Assembly: GCA_045600765.1 (NCBI GenBank) | Contig: JAZRYM010000036.1 | Location: 1 to 11,532 of the forward strand | DNA from: RGIG426 sp045600765 | GTDB lineage: Bacteria > Bacillota > Clostridia > Oscillospirales > Acutalibacteraceae | Reading direction: 5' to 3' | Length of the DNA: 11,532 nt | Shown here: positions 1 to 4,958 of the stretch, in pieces | How positions within the stretch are numbered: position 1 is the first letter of the stretch | How the letters are laid out: the number at the start of each line of letters is the position of its first letter | Translations under genes and position numbers: made by a program | The notes under the pieces: generated by a model | What the model was told of the DNA's origin: nothing | Databases searched by the model: none | The model's input: the letters and a program-made list of their open reading frames with translations, nothing else

Positions 1-80
1 AGCAGGCGCGCGACGTCGCCGCCCTGCGCCTGAAAACGGACGGTTTTGCGGGTGTTTCTTACAAGGTCGGTGATAAACAC
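1..80 (-). CDS. yqfD: Sporulation protein YqfD, N-terminal fragment (cut by window edge)
   Basis: The minus-strand reading frame opens with a GTG at position 80 and stays open to the window edge, giving 26 residues that begin MFITDLVRNTRK if GTG is read as Met. An SD-like AAGGGTGGG sits just upstream (86-94). The assignment rests mainly on context. In endospore formers yqfC is normally followed directly by yqfD, a membrane protein made under sigma-E in the mother cell, and the visible basic, phase-like N-terminus ending GGDVARLL fits the start of that family. The start lies 15 nt after the yqfC stop and in the same frame. Because only 26 residues are present, no domain can be verified. The alternative is an unrelated downstream gene. 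Confidence 0.6.
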   Translation of the reverse strand, partial: MFITDLVRNTRKTVRFQAQGGDVARL

Positions 81-95
81 GACAGCCCACCCTTT

Positions 96-359
96 CTACT
101 CAAATTCAATGGAGGAAAGCCGCCCTTCCAGCACGGCGCTCATCGGGTCGAACGCCGAAAGGGTCAGTTCCCGCCCGCGAAAGCGCAAGGTGGTTTTTCC
201 GACTTTTATAAGGAGCAAATCCTCGCCGCATTCCGCAATGTCGCACGCACCGTCGAGAAGCACCCGTCGGTTGCCGAAAATTTCCAGATGTGCGCAAGAG
301 GAGAGAATCCCGTCGGGCAAATCGAGGGCATCCGCCGCTTTTTGCCATTTTTCCGTCAT
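96..359 (-). CDS. yqfC: YabP/YqfC-family sporulation protein YqfC
   Basis: This 87-residue soluble protein matches the YabP/YqfC family in length (about 90 aa) and pattern. It has an N-terminal segment with LDLPDGILSS, a central run on the theme of 'hLEIFGNRRVLLDGAC-DIAECGEDLLLIKVGK', and a C-terminal L-x-G-xL-SSIEFE ending (residues about 78-87). YqfC is a mother-cell sporulation protein whose biochemical role is unknown. The ATG at 357-359 is preceded by AAAGGCGG. A sigma-E-like promoter lies upstream at 389-417, in line with the known sigma-E control of yqfC in Bacillus. The probable yqfD follows after 15 nt, and ylbJ, another sporulation gene, is divergent. An overlapping frame of 80 aa on the same strand is a shadow. 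Confidence 0.88.
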   Translation of the reverse strand: MTEKWQKAADALDLPDGILSSCAHLEIFGNRRVLLDGACDIAECGEDLLLIKVGKTTLRFRGRELTLSAFDPMSAVLEGRLSSIEFE

Positions 360-388
360 AGAGACCGCCGCCTTTCTTCTGTTAGGCT

Positions 389-417
389 AACTTATGCGCG
401 AGCGGCGGGAATAATGC
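389..417 (-). promoter_or_regulatory. Candidate sigma-E-type promoter for yqfC
   Basis: Read on the minus strand, GCATTATT (410-417) is separated by 13 bp from CATAAGTT (389-396). Sigma-E promoters of endospore formers resemble GHATANNT and CATACAHT with a spacer of about 13-15 bp. The upstream box differs from that at one defined position and the downstream box at two. It would start transcription around 382, about 23 nt before the yqfC ATG. The boxes are seen directly; use by sigma-E is inferred from resemblance and from the family of the gene. Confidence 0.4.
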
Positions 418-422
418 GACCC

Positions 423-450
423 CGCCTCCGAATACGATACGACGGAGGCG
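423..450 (+). promoter_or_regulatory. Hairpin enclosing the ylbJ ribosome binding site
   Basis: CGCCTCCG (423-430) and CGGAGGCG (443-450) form a perfect 8-bp inverted repeat around a 12-nt loop. The right arm contains the GGAGG Shine-Dalgarno sequence for the ATG at 456. In any ylbJ mRNA that starts upstream of 423 this stem would hide the ribosome binding site. It is not followed by a T-run close enough to be a terminator. It could equally be a DNA-level operator between the divergent yqfC and ylbJ genes. Confidence 0.45.
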
Positions 451-455
451 ATTTT

Positions 456-1520
456 ATGAAAGCGATAACGGTGACGGCGACGCGCGGAAAAAAAGTGGCG
501 GCGCTTGTGGTCTTTTTTCTGCTGTGCGGAGTGCTGTTGTGCTTTCCCGCCGCCGCTTCGACCGGCGCGAACCGCGGACTTGCCGTGTGCGGTAACGTGC
601 TGATTCCGACGTTGCTCCCGTTTATGGCGCTTTCTTCCTTTTTGGTGGAAAGCGGTCTTTCGGATACGGTGGGACGGCGGTTTTCGCGGGTCACCGCCGC
701 GCTGTTCGGGCTTCCCGGATGCTGTGCTGCCGGCATTTTTCTCGCCTTTATCGGCGGGTATCCCGCCGGTGCCGCCGCGTGCGCCAAACTGGTCAAAAGC
801 GGTCGTCTTTCGGTGGCGGATGCGCGGCGGATGATGCGCTTTTGCGTGGTTGGCGGGCCCGCGTTTGTGGTGGGGACGGTGGGTGTCGGGCTTCTCGGGA
901 GCGCGTTTCACGGGTGGTTGCTCCTTTTTACCGAATGGGCGGCGGCGCTCTTGCTCGGCGTGGTCGGCGGGTGCGGTCACCGCAAAAAACGTGTGTCCGC
1001 CGCCGCACCTGCCGCGGCAAAACCGCTGTTGTCCGCCGCCGTGTGCGCCGTCGGCGATGCCGCGCGTGCGATGGTCGTGATGAGCGGGTTTGTCACCGTG
1101 GTGTCCTGCTTTTTGTCGGTGCTCGACGCGGTGGGGTTGCCCAAAGCGGTCACCGACATCGTTGCCGCCGTGTCGGAAGTGTCGGTCGGATGCCTTGCCG
1201 TGTCGCCGCGCGTGGTCGCGCTTGCCGCGTGTATCGGGTTCGGAGGACTGTCGGTGCACGGGCAAATCGGCGTGCTGTTTTCCGCGCCCGTGCTGGACGG
1301 CGGCTTCTTTGCCGCCCGCGTTGCCCACGCAACATTGGCGAGTGCACTTGCCTTTTGCCTTTTTTGCGCGTTTCCGCTCTCCGTGCCCGTGTTCGCGGCA
1401 GGGGAGGTCAACGTGCTTCCCTTTTCCTGCGGATTTACGGGGTCGGCGGCACTTCTCGTCACCCTTGTGACGGCGCTGTTTTCGCTTCCGAAAAAAGCCG
1501 AGTTGCCTGCAAATCCATAG
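456..1520 (+). CDS. ylbJ: Sporulation integral membrane protein YlbJ
   Basis: This 354-residue polytopic membrane protein carries the signatures of the YlbJ family: NVLIPTLLPFMALSSFL (residues 47-63), FIGGYPAGAAACAKL (98-112) and RFCVVGGPAFVVGTVG (128-143). It has an N-terminal hydrophobic segment at about 14-34 and further hydrophobic segments through about residue 345. The fold class is shared with nucleoside-transporter-like Gate domains. YlbJ belongs to the sigma-E regulon in Bacillus and is needed for normal spore formation; its transported substrate, if any, is unknown. It is somewhat shorter than the roughly 400 residues usual for the family. I chose the ATG at 456, which has a GGAGG at 444-448, over an upstream in-frame ATG at 288 that would overlap yqfC and add 56 non-homologous residues. 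It is divergent from yqfC and followed by a small cysteine-rich gene with its own promoter. Confidence 0.92.
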   Translation: MKAITVTATRGKKVAALVVFFLLCGVLLCFPAAASTGANRGLAVCGNVLIPTLLPFMALSSFLVESGLSDTVGRRFSRVTAALFGLPGCCAAGIFLAFIGGYPAGAAACAKLVKSGRLSVADARRMMRFCVVGGPAFVVGTVGVGLLGSAFHGWLLLFTEWAAALLLGVVGGCGHRKKRVSAAAPAAAKPLLSAAVCAVGDAARAMVVMSGFVTVVSCFLSVLDAVGLPKAVTDIVAAVSEVSVGCLAVSPRVVALAACIGFGGLSVHGQIGVLFSAPVLDGGFFAARVAHATLASALAFCLFCAFPLSVPVFAAGEVNVLPFSCGFTGSAALLVTLVTALFSLPKKAELPANP

Positions 1521-1549
1521 TTGCATTTTTCGTTTCGGTGTGGTATACT
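1521..1549 (+). promoter_or_regulatory. Sigma-A promoter of the small cysteine-rich gene
   Basis: TTGCAT (1521-1526), a 17-bp spacer and TATACT (1544-1549) with an extended -10 TG one base upstream make a near-consensus housekeeping promoter. Transcription would start near 1556, about 19 nt before the ATG at 1575. It begins immediately after the ylbJ stop codon, so the downstream gene can be expressed during vegetative growth independently of ylbJ. Confidence 0.75.
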
Positions 1550-1574
1550 GCAAGAAGAAAGGGGAGAACGCCAC

Positions 1575-1793
1575 ATGAAACGCAAGCTTTACGGAAACCG
1601 CATCGAGCCGAAATGTGAATACTGTCATTTCGGACGGCGCGTGGCAGACCGCGAGACGGTGCTGTGCGATAAGCGCGGCGCGGTGGCGGCGACCTTTTGT
1701 TGTAAGAGTTATGAATACGACCCCTTAAAACGTATTCCCGCCCGTCGCCCGCAACCGGTGCAAAAACCCTCCGGCGAAGAATTTAAGCTGTAA
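1575..1793 (+). CDS. Small conserved cysteine-rich protein, putative zinc-binding, function unknown
   Basis: This 72-residue basic protein begins MKRKLYGNRIEPKCEYC. It carries Cys14-x2-Cys17, Cys31 in the motif LCDKRGAV, and a Cys42-Cys43 pair, followed by KSYEYDPLKRIPAR (44-57) and a proline-rich tail ending in EEFKL. The spacing suggests a four-cysteine zinc ribbon. From memory, small proteins with the pattern 'IEPxCxYC ... C ... C-x-KFxYDPLKRxP' are widespread in Clostridia and unnamed; I do not know a function. The ATG at 1575 is preceded by AAAGGGGAGA at a normal distance, whereas the earlier in-frame ATG at 1521 lies inside the promoter. A strong terminator follows 20 nt after the stop, so it can be transcribed as a single-gene unit, with read-through from ylbJ possible. 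Confidence 0.8.
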   Translation: MKRKLYGNRIEPKCEYCHFGRRVADRETVLCDKRGAVAATFCCKSYEYDPLKRIPARRPQPVQKPSGEEFKL

Positions 1794-1812
1794 AAAATAA
1801 GGTAAAATGAGG

Positions 1813-1843
1813 TAAGCCGCAGACATTGTCTGCGGCTTATTTT
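1813..1843 (+). terminator. Rho-independent terminator after the small cysteine-rich gene
   Basis: A perfect 12-bp stem, TAAGCCGCAGAC (1813-1824) with GTCTGCGGCTTA (1828-1839) and a 3-nt loop, is followed by TTTT on the plus strand. It lies between two convergent genes. The minus-strand side reads AAAATAAGCC in front of the stem but has only a broken T-run after it, so termination of the DUF11 transcript from the other side is possible but weaker. Confidence 0.85.
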
Positions 1844-1866
1844 GTGTCGTGTGTTTGCAGAGCGTT

Positions 1867-2721
1867 TTACACCGTGCCGGTGACGGTGATGGTGGTGGTA
1901 CCGGGAACGGTCGTCCATTCGCCGGTCGTCGGGTCTTGGGTGTAGGTGGCGGCGGGAACGGTGATTGCCGCCGGGTCGGTCTCAAACACGCCGGTATCGG
2001 CGGCGTAGGTGTAATCGGCACCCGCGTTACGACCAACGCCGTCAATGGTGACCGCAATCGGGTCAAGAACCGGGTTGAAGGTGTCGCGGACAATGACGTT
2101 GTCGCTCGCATCGGTCGCCACGTTACCGCTGTTTTGGATGACGAAAGTATAGGTGATTTGCCCGTTTTCCGTCACGGTTGTGGGCGAGAGCGATTTGGAA
2201 ATGGTCAGTTGCGGACGGCTGTCCGGGAAGATGGTCGCGGTCGCGTCAATCGGCGCGGCAATGCCGTTGCCGGAGACGGATGCGGTGTTGACCACCGAAC
2301 CGTTCGCATCAAGCGGGGCAAAGTTGTTGACCGCCGCTTCATACACAATCATCGCGTTGCCGCCGGCGGGAACGGTGAGCCCGGTCACCTGCATCGGCGG
2401 GCCCGCTACCACGGCGGGAGTCGGTTGCAATACGCCGTTTTGATAGTAGCGTACCGTGCCCGGCACGTAGTCGAGCGGCACAAGGTCGATCGCGTTAAAG
2501 GCGTATTGACCGAGGTTGTCGCTCACCGTCACGTCGGTCACGTCGGTTGCGCCCGCGTTCACAAGGCTTACGACATACGACACGGTGTCACCCGTTTCGT
2601 AGCGGTCATACACCGCCGCTTTGGTGACGGAAAGTTCTTCGAGCAGTTCACCCACCGCGATGTTCGAGGTGGTGGAAAGCCCGTTATAGGAAAGTGTTGC
2701 TTGGTTTTGGAAAGTTGCCAT
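1867..2721 (-). CDS. DUF11 repeat protein without signal peptide, function unknown
   Basis: This 284-residue protein has two tandem DUF11-type beta-sandwich modules, about residues 28-165 and 170-284. Each opens with the family pattern (SVTKAAVYDRYETGDTVSYV at 31-50; LTISKSLSPTTVTENGQITY at 172-191) and contains NAGATDVTDVTVSDNL or the equivalent NSGNVATDASDNVIVRDTF. It is rich in Thr, Val and Asn and has only one Lys in each module start. DUF11 modules are common in large secreted or wall-anchored proteins, but this one starts MATFQNQATLSYNG with no signal peptide, and ends TITVTGTV with no LPXTG or membrane anchor. The ATG at 2719-2721 is preceded by AAGGGTG, and is preferred to an upstream in-frame ATG at 2772. 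From memory, stand-alone proteins with this same N-terminus recur in Clostridia. The lack of an export signal plus the nearby sporulation genes suggests a spore-surface structural protein, but this is inference only. Confidence 0.8.
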   Translation of the reverse strand: MATFQNQATLSYNGLSTTSNIAVGELLEELSVTKAAVYDRYETGDTVSYVVSLVNAGATDVTDVTVSDNLGQYAFNAIDLVPLDYVPGTVRYYQNGVLQPTPAVVAGPPMQVTGLTVPAGGNAMIVYEAAVNNFAPLDANGSVVNTASVSGNGIAAPIDATATIFPDSRPQLTISKSLSPTTVTENGQITYTFVIQNSGNVATDASDNVIVRDTFNPVLDPIAVTIDGVGRNAGADYTYAADTGVFETDPAAITVPAATYTQDPTTGEWTTVPGTTTITVTGTV

Positions 2722-2747
2722 CGTATTCACCCTTTTTTGTCCAAATT

Positions 2748-2765
2748 CAAAGGCAGTCGCCTTTG
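2748..2765 (-). other. Small hairpin in the DUF11 gene leader
   Basis: CAAAGGC (2748-2754) and GCCTTTG (2759-2765) form a perfect 7-bp stem with a 4-nt loop, 26 nt upstream of the DUF11 start codon. If transcription starts from the candidate promoter at 2771-2797, this hairpin would sit at the very 5' end of the mRNA, a position where stems often protect from decay. It has no T-run and is not a terminator. Confidence 0.35.
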
Positions 2766-2770
2766 TTCCC

Positions 2771-2797
2771 ATCGTATGCGGAAAAGGGAATGAGGGT
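2771..2797 (-). promoter_or_regulatory. Possible sigma-K/sigma-E-like promoter of the DUF11 gene
   Basis: On the minus strand CATACGAT (2771-2778) resembles the -10 of mother-cell sigma factors (CATACAHT for sigma-E, CATANNNTA for sigma-K). An AC dinucleotide lies 17 bp upstream (2796-2797), which fits the minimal sigma-K -35 (mACm, spacing 16-17). No good sigma-E -35 is present. No convincing sigma-A promoter was found in the same interval. The match is short and could be chance. Confidence 0.25.
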
Positions 2798-2876
2798 GAA
2801 GCGGATGTGAGAATATTGAGAATTAAAAATTGTTTCCGGCGCGCTTCGTAGGGGACGGCGACCGTGTTTGCACTTC

Positions 2877-2911
2877 TTCACTCTTCACTCTTCACTTTTC
2901 ACTCTTCACTC
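2877..2911 (+). repeat. Heptamer tandem repeat TTCACTC, five units
   Basis: Five consecutive heptamers fill 35 bp: TTCACTC, TTCACTC, TTCACTT, TTCACTC, TTCACTC. Only one base in the array departs from the unit. It is a simple-sequence tract at the edge of the repeat cluster and adjoins the first copy of a 23-bp direct repeat. Confidence 0.85.
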
Positions 2912-3194
2912 CCGCACCAACGCACAAACGCGGCGCACCGACCGATGACGTGCGTGTAGGGGACGGCGCCCTCGACGTCCCTTTGCGGGATTTTGATGTG
3001 ACCAACGGCGGCACCGTTAGCCTCGACGTCCCTTTGCGGAATTTCCCGCACACTCTCGGCGTGCGTTGTAGGGCAGGGGCTTGCTCCTGCCGTTTTGGAA
3101 TTCCGCACCGACCGACGGCGGCAAGACCAAGGCCTTGCCCTACGTCATCATCCGACATTTTACGCACCAAACCCGCACCAACGCACAAACGCGG
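2911..3194 (+). repeat. Pair of identical 23-bp direct repeats
   Basis: Positions 2911-2933 and 3172-3194 are identical over 23 bp (beginning CCCGCACCAACGCAC and ending AAACGCGG). The second copy is followed directly by TGTAGGGGACGGCG; the first is followed by the same string 22 bp later (2955-2968). The arrangement suggests a segmental duplication that carried a GTAGGG-type unit with it. Confidence 0.7.
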
Positions 3195-3320
3195 TGTAGG
3201 GGACGGCGACCAGTTGCGGTGCGTAACCATAAAACGGTATGTCATTTTGTGAGGGACGGCGCCCTCGACGTCCCTTCGTGGAATTCCGCACAAAAACCTA
3301 TGGTGGCAATCTTAACATAT

Positions 3321-3423
3321 CCTTGAGGGGAGGCTGTCGCCGAACGGCGACTGGTGAGGTGTCTGCAAAATTTTTGAAACACCTCATCCGTCACGGCTTC
3401 GCCGCGCCACCTTCCCCTCAAGG
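3321..3423. repeat. 103-bp palindromic element with cloverleaf folding potential
   Basis: The ends CCTTGAGGGGA (3321-3331) and TCCCCTCAAGG (3413-3423) are perfect 11-bp inverted repeats. Three internal hairpins lie between them: GTCGCC/GGCGAC (3336-3341 with 3346-3351), GGTGAGGTGT/ACACCTCATC (3353-3362 with 3379-3388, one G-T pair) and CGGC/GCCG (3394-3397 with 3401-3404). Together they give a four-way, cloverleaf-like shape. The right end can refold with flanking DNA, since CCTTCCCCT (3410-3418) pairs with AGGGGAAGG (3421-3429). From memory, similar palindromes containing ACACCTCATCCGTCACGGC are scattered between genes in many gut Clostridia; they look like non-autonomous mobile or REP/MITE-like elements. 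It has no coding capacity and is not a tRNA (no CCA end or anticodon-loop features). Confidence 0.75.
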
Positions 3424-3533
3424 GGAAGGCTGTCCAAGTGGGCGCATAGTCGCAAAATTTATCAAAACCTCGCAAAAAGGGCGGTCGAGGGCGCCTGCTC
3501 CTACAAGAGAATTTGCGTGCACATTGCCGCCGC

Positions 3534-3574
3534 AAAAAAAAACCGCGGCCTTGTTTAAGGCGGCGGGGTTTTTG
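3534..3574 (-). terminator. Rho-independent terminator of the SDR-rsmF operon
   Basis: On the minus strand, just past the methyltransferase stop, CCGCCGCCTT (3557-3566) pairs with AAGGCCGCGG (3543-3552) around a 4-nt loop, with one mismatch. Nine uninterrupted T residues follow (complement of 3534-3542). The plus-strand side also ends in GGTTTTTG, so the hairpin may stop transcription entering from the repeat region as well. Confidence 0.85.
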
Positions 3575-3578
3575 TTCC

Positions 3579-4958
3579 TTATACGTTCCGTAGCCCTTTC
3601 GGGTAGTGGTTTTTGAGGGTGCCGGCGGTGGCTTTGCCGAAACCGAGCGGCGCGCCGTCGCACAACACCGCGACGTAGCCCTTATACGCGGCATCGACGG
3701 CGATGGATTCGCCTTTGAGGAACGCCGCGACCGTGTCGCTTCCGGCGGGCAGGTCGAGCGTTTGTTTTGCGCGGTCGCCGTAGGCGGCGAACAGCGTGTG
3801 GGTGGGTTCCAGCCGCCCTTTTTTGGCGACCGCGACGGGGATGCCTGCCTGCAAAATCGGCAGTTTGCCCGTTTGCGGCATCGCGGGTGGGAGCAGGTGC
3901 CACACGTCGCCGTATTGCACAAAGTTGCCGTCGGACACGGCGCAGAGCCATTCCGCGAGTGCGGTGGCAATGGCGGGTTGCGGCTTTACGGCAAGCGGTT
4001 TCGGCGGATTCTCTCCCGCGCCGTCGGCGGATTTTTGAAACAGTGCCAAAAAATGTCCTTCGCCGAAATCTTCGGGAAACACGCGGCGACACCCCGTCAA
4101 GTCGGCGGGGCAGGGCTCATCCGTTTCGGCGAAACTTGCCACCGTGTCCCACGAAAAGGCGGGACGGCCGAACGGCAGGTCGAGCGGGACGAGCGAGAAA
4201 TCCGGGTGACGGCGCAAAAACGCCGCCGCTTGGCACTCGTTTTCCTCCGGCGCAAAGGTGCAGGTCGAGAGGAGCAGTCGCCCGCCCGGTTTCACCGTTT
4301 TGGCGGCGGCATCGAGGATGTGAGCGCCGCGCGCGGCGCAGGCGGTTATGTTTTCGAGGCTCCATTCCGGCAACGCTTCCGGCTCTTTGCGGAACATTCC
4401 CTCGCCGGAGCAGGGCACGTCGCACAAAACGGCATCGAAAAACGCGGGAAGCGCTTCGCCCAGTTCCGCCACGTCCACGCTTGTAACCACACGGTTTTTG
4501 ACACCCATACGTTCGAGATTTTGACAGAGGATTTTTGCCCGCGGACGGACAAATTCGTTGCACCATAACAGTCCCGTATCGCCGAGTTTTTCGGCGAGGG
4601 CGGTGGATTTCCCGCCGGGTGCGGCGCAACAATCCAGCACCCGTTCACCGGGTTTTACGGCGAGGGCGGTGACCGCCGATTGCGCCGACGGCTCTTGCAT
4701 ATAAAACGCGCCGGCGTGGTGAAGCGGGTGCGCGCCCACCTTGTCGTTGCCGTCAACGAAAAAGCCGTTTTTTGCAAAGGGCGCGGGTGTGAGCGCAAAC
4801 GGCACCTTTGCCGCCACCGTTTCGGCGGCGATGACGGCGGTATTGACGCGCAGTCCGCGACGGGCGGGCGCGCAGTAGAAATCGGAAAATTCGTCCCCGA
4901 GCAGGCGGCGCATCCGCGCGACAAACGCGGCGGGGAGAGTGGCGAAAAAGTCGGTCAT
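3579..4958 (-). CDS. rsmF: RsmF-type 16S rRNA m5C methyltransferase (NOL1/NOP2/Sun family)
   Basis: This 459-residue SAM-dependent enzyme is predicted to methylate C5 of a cytosine in 16S rRNA. The SAM-binding motif I is LDCCAAPGGKST (108-119). Motif IV is CDVPCSGEGMFRK (179-191) with the helper Cys183, and motif VI is LSTCTFAPEENE (230-241) with the nucleophile Cys233. The N-terminal part contains LRVNT (36-40) and YMQEPSAQS (86-94), both typical of the family. The C-terminal region is an RsmF-type RNA-binding domain ending GYVAVLCDGAPLGFGKATAGTLKNHYPKGLR in pattern (about 425-457). All catalytic residues are present. The gene starts with an ATG that overlaps the TGA of the upstream dehydrogenase (ATGA), so translation is probably coupled. 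Exact target cytosine cannot be read from sequence; related YebU/RsmF-like enzymes of Firmicutes vary in site. The symbol is by family. Confidence 0.9.
   Translation of the reverse strand: MTDFFATLPAAFVARMRRLLGDEFSDFYCAPARRGLRVNTAVIAAETVAAKVPFALTPAPFAKNGFFVDGNDKVGAHPLHHAGAFYMQEPSAQSAVTALAVKPGERVLDCCAAPGGKSTALAEKLGDTGLLWCNEFVRPRAKILCQNLERMGVKNRVVTSVDVAELGEALPAFFDAVLCDVPCSGEGMFRKEPEALPEWSLENITACAARGAHILDAAAKTVKPGGRLLLSTCTFAPEENECQAAAFLRRHPDFSLVPLDLPFGRPAFSWDTVASFAETDEPCPADLTGCRRVFPEDFGEGHFLALFQKSADGAGENPPKPLAVKPQPAIATALAEWLCAVSDGNFVQYGDVWHLLPPAMPQTGKLPILQAGIPVAVAKKGRLEPTHTLFAAYGDRAKQTLDLPAGSDTVAAFLKGESIAVDAAYKGYVAVLCDGAPLGFGKATAGTLKNHYPKGLRNV

Larger units (their letters stand above)
2848..3504. 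repeat. Dispersed GTAGGG-type short palindromic repeat family, eight copies
   Basis: Copies or partial copies lie on the plus strand at 2848-2863, 2956-2988, 3021-3039 (right half only), 3068-3092, 3196-3211 and 3253-3276, and on the minus strand at 3119-3143 and 3479-3504. The core reads GTAGGGGACGGCG, then CCCTCGACGTCCCTT, with outer bases GGGACG and CGTCCC complementary, so each full copy can form a short hairpin. Variant copies (3068-3092: GGCAGG and CCTGCC; 3119-3143) keep the palindromic design with different bases, which indicates compensatory change. Several copies are followed by a shared GGAATTCCGCAC-like tail. They look like REP-type intergenic elements; no transposase is present. 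Confidence 0.7.
2799..3533. other. Gene-free, repeat-filled intergenic region
   Basis: About 735 bp between the DUF11 gene and the terminator of the methyltransferase operon contains no credible coding sequence. The open frames present on both strands (80-140 codons) lack good ribosome binding sites and simply translate the repeats, giving recurrent IPQRDVE- or GAVP-like strings. The stretch holds a heptamer tandem repeat (2877-2911), eight copies or partial copies of a GTAGGG-type unit in both orientations, a 23-bp direct repeat (2911-2933 and 3172-3194), a repeated GGAATTCCGCAC (3097-3108 and 3280-3291), and a 103-bp palindromic element (3321-3423). These are annotated separately. Confidence 0.8.

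Noticed and set aside
409..438. A sigma-E-like promoter for ylbJ on the plus strand (GAATAATG-N14-AATACGAT).
   Set aside because: It has three departures from consensus, and transcription would begin near 445, inside the Shine-Dalgarno sequence of ylbJ.
387..1628. A 413-codon minus-strand frame opposite ylbJ, and a similar 299-codon plus-strand frame at 719-1618.
   Set aside because: Both are low-complexity Arg/His/Gly-rich shadows of ylbJ, which has clear family motifs and a ribosome binding site.
1849..2793. A 314-codon plus-strand frame across the DUF11 gene.
   Set aside because: It starts within 10 bp after the terminator, has no Shine-Dalgarno sequence and encodes a Gly/Arg/Val/His-rich string; the minus-strand frame has clean DUF11 modules.
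3321..3423. A tRNA-like gene, because of the cloverleaf shape.
   Set aside because: The arms have the wrong lengths, there is no TTCRA T-loop or 3' acceptor overhang, and the closing stem is 11 bp.
2848..3504. A CRISPR array formed by the recurring short repeats.
   Set aside because: Spacing is irregular (about 30 to 200 bp), copies occur in both orientations and differ in length and sequence, and no cas gene is present.
2830..3616. Open frames of 69-242 codons on both strands across the repeat region.
   Set aside because: They translate the GTAGGG repeats and the palindrome, lack ribosome binding sites and show no conserved domain.
3606..4568. A 320-codon plus-strand frame opposite rsmF.
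   Set aside because: This is an antisense shadow; all three methyltransferase motifs are intact on the minus strand.
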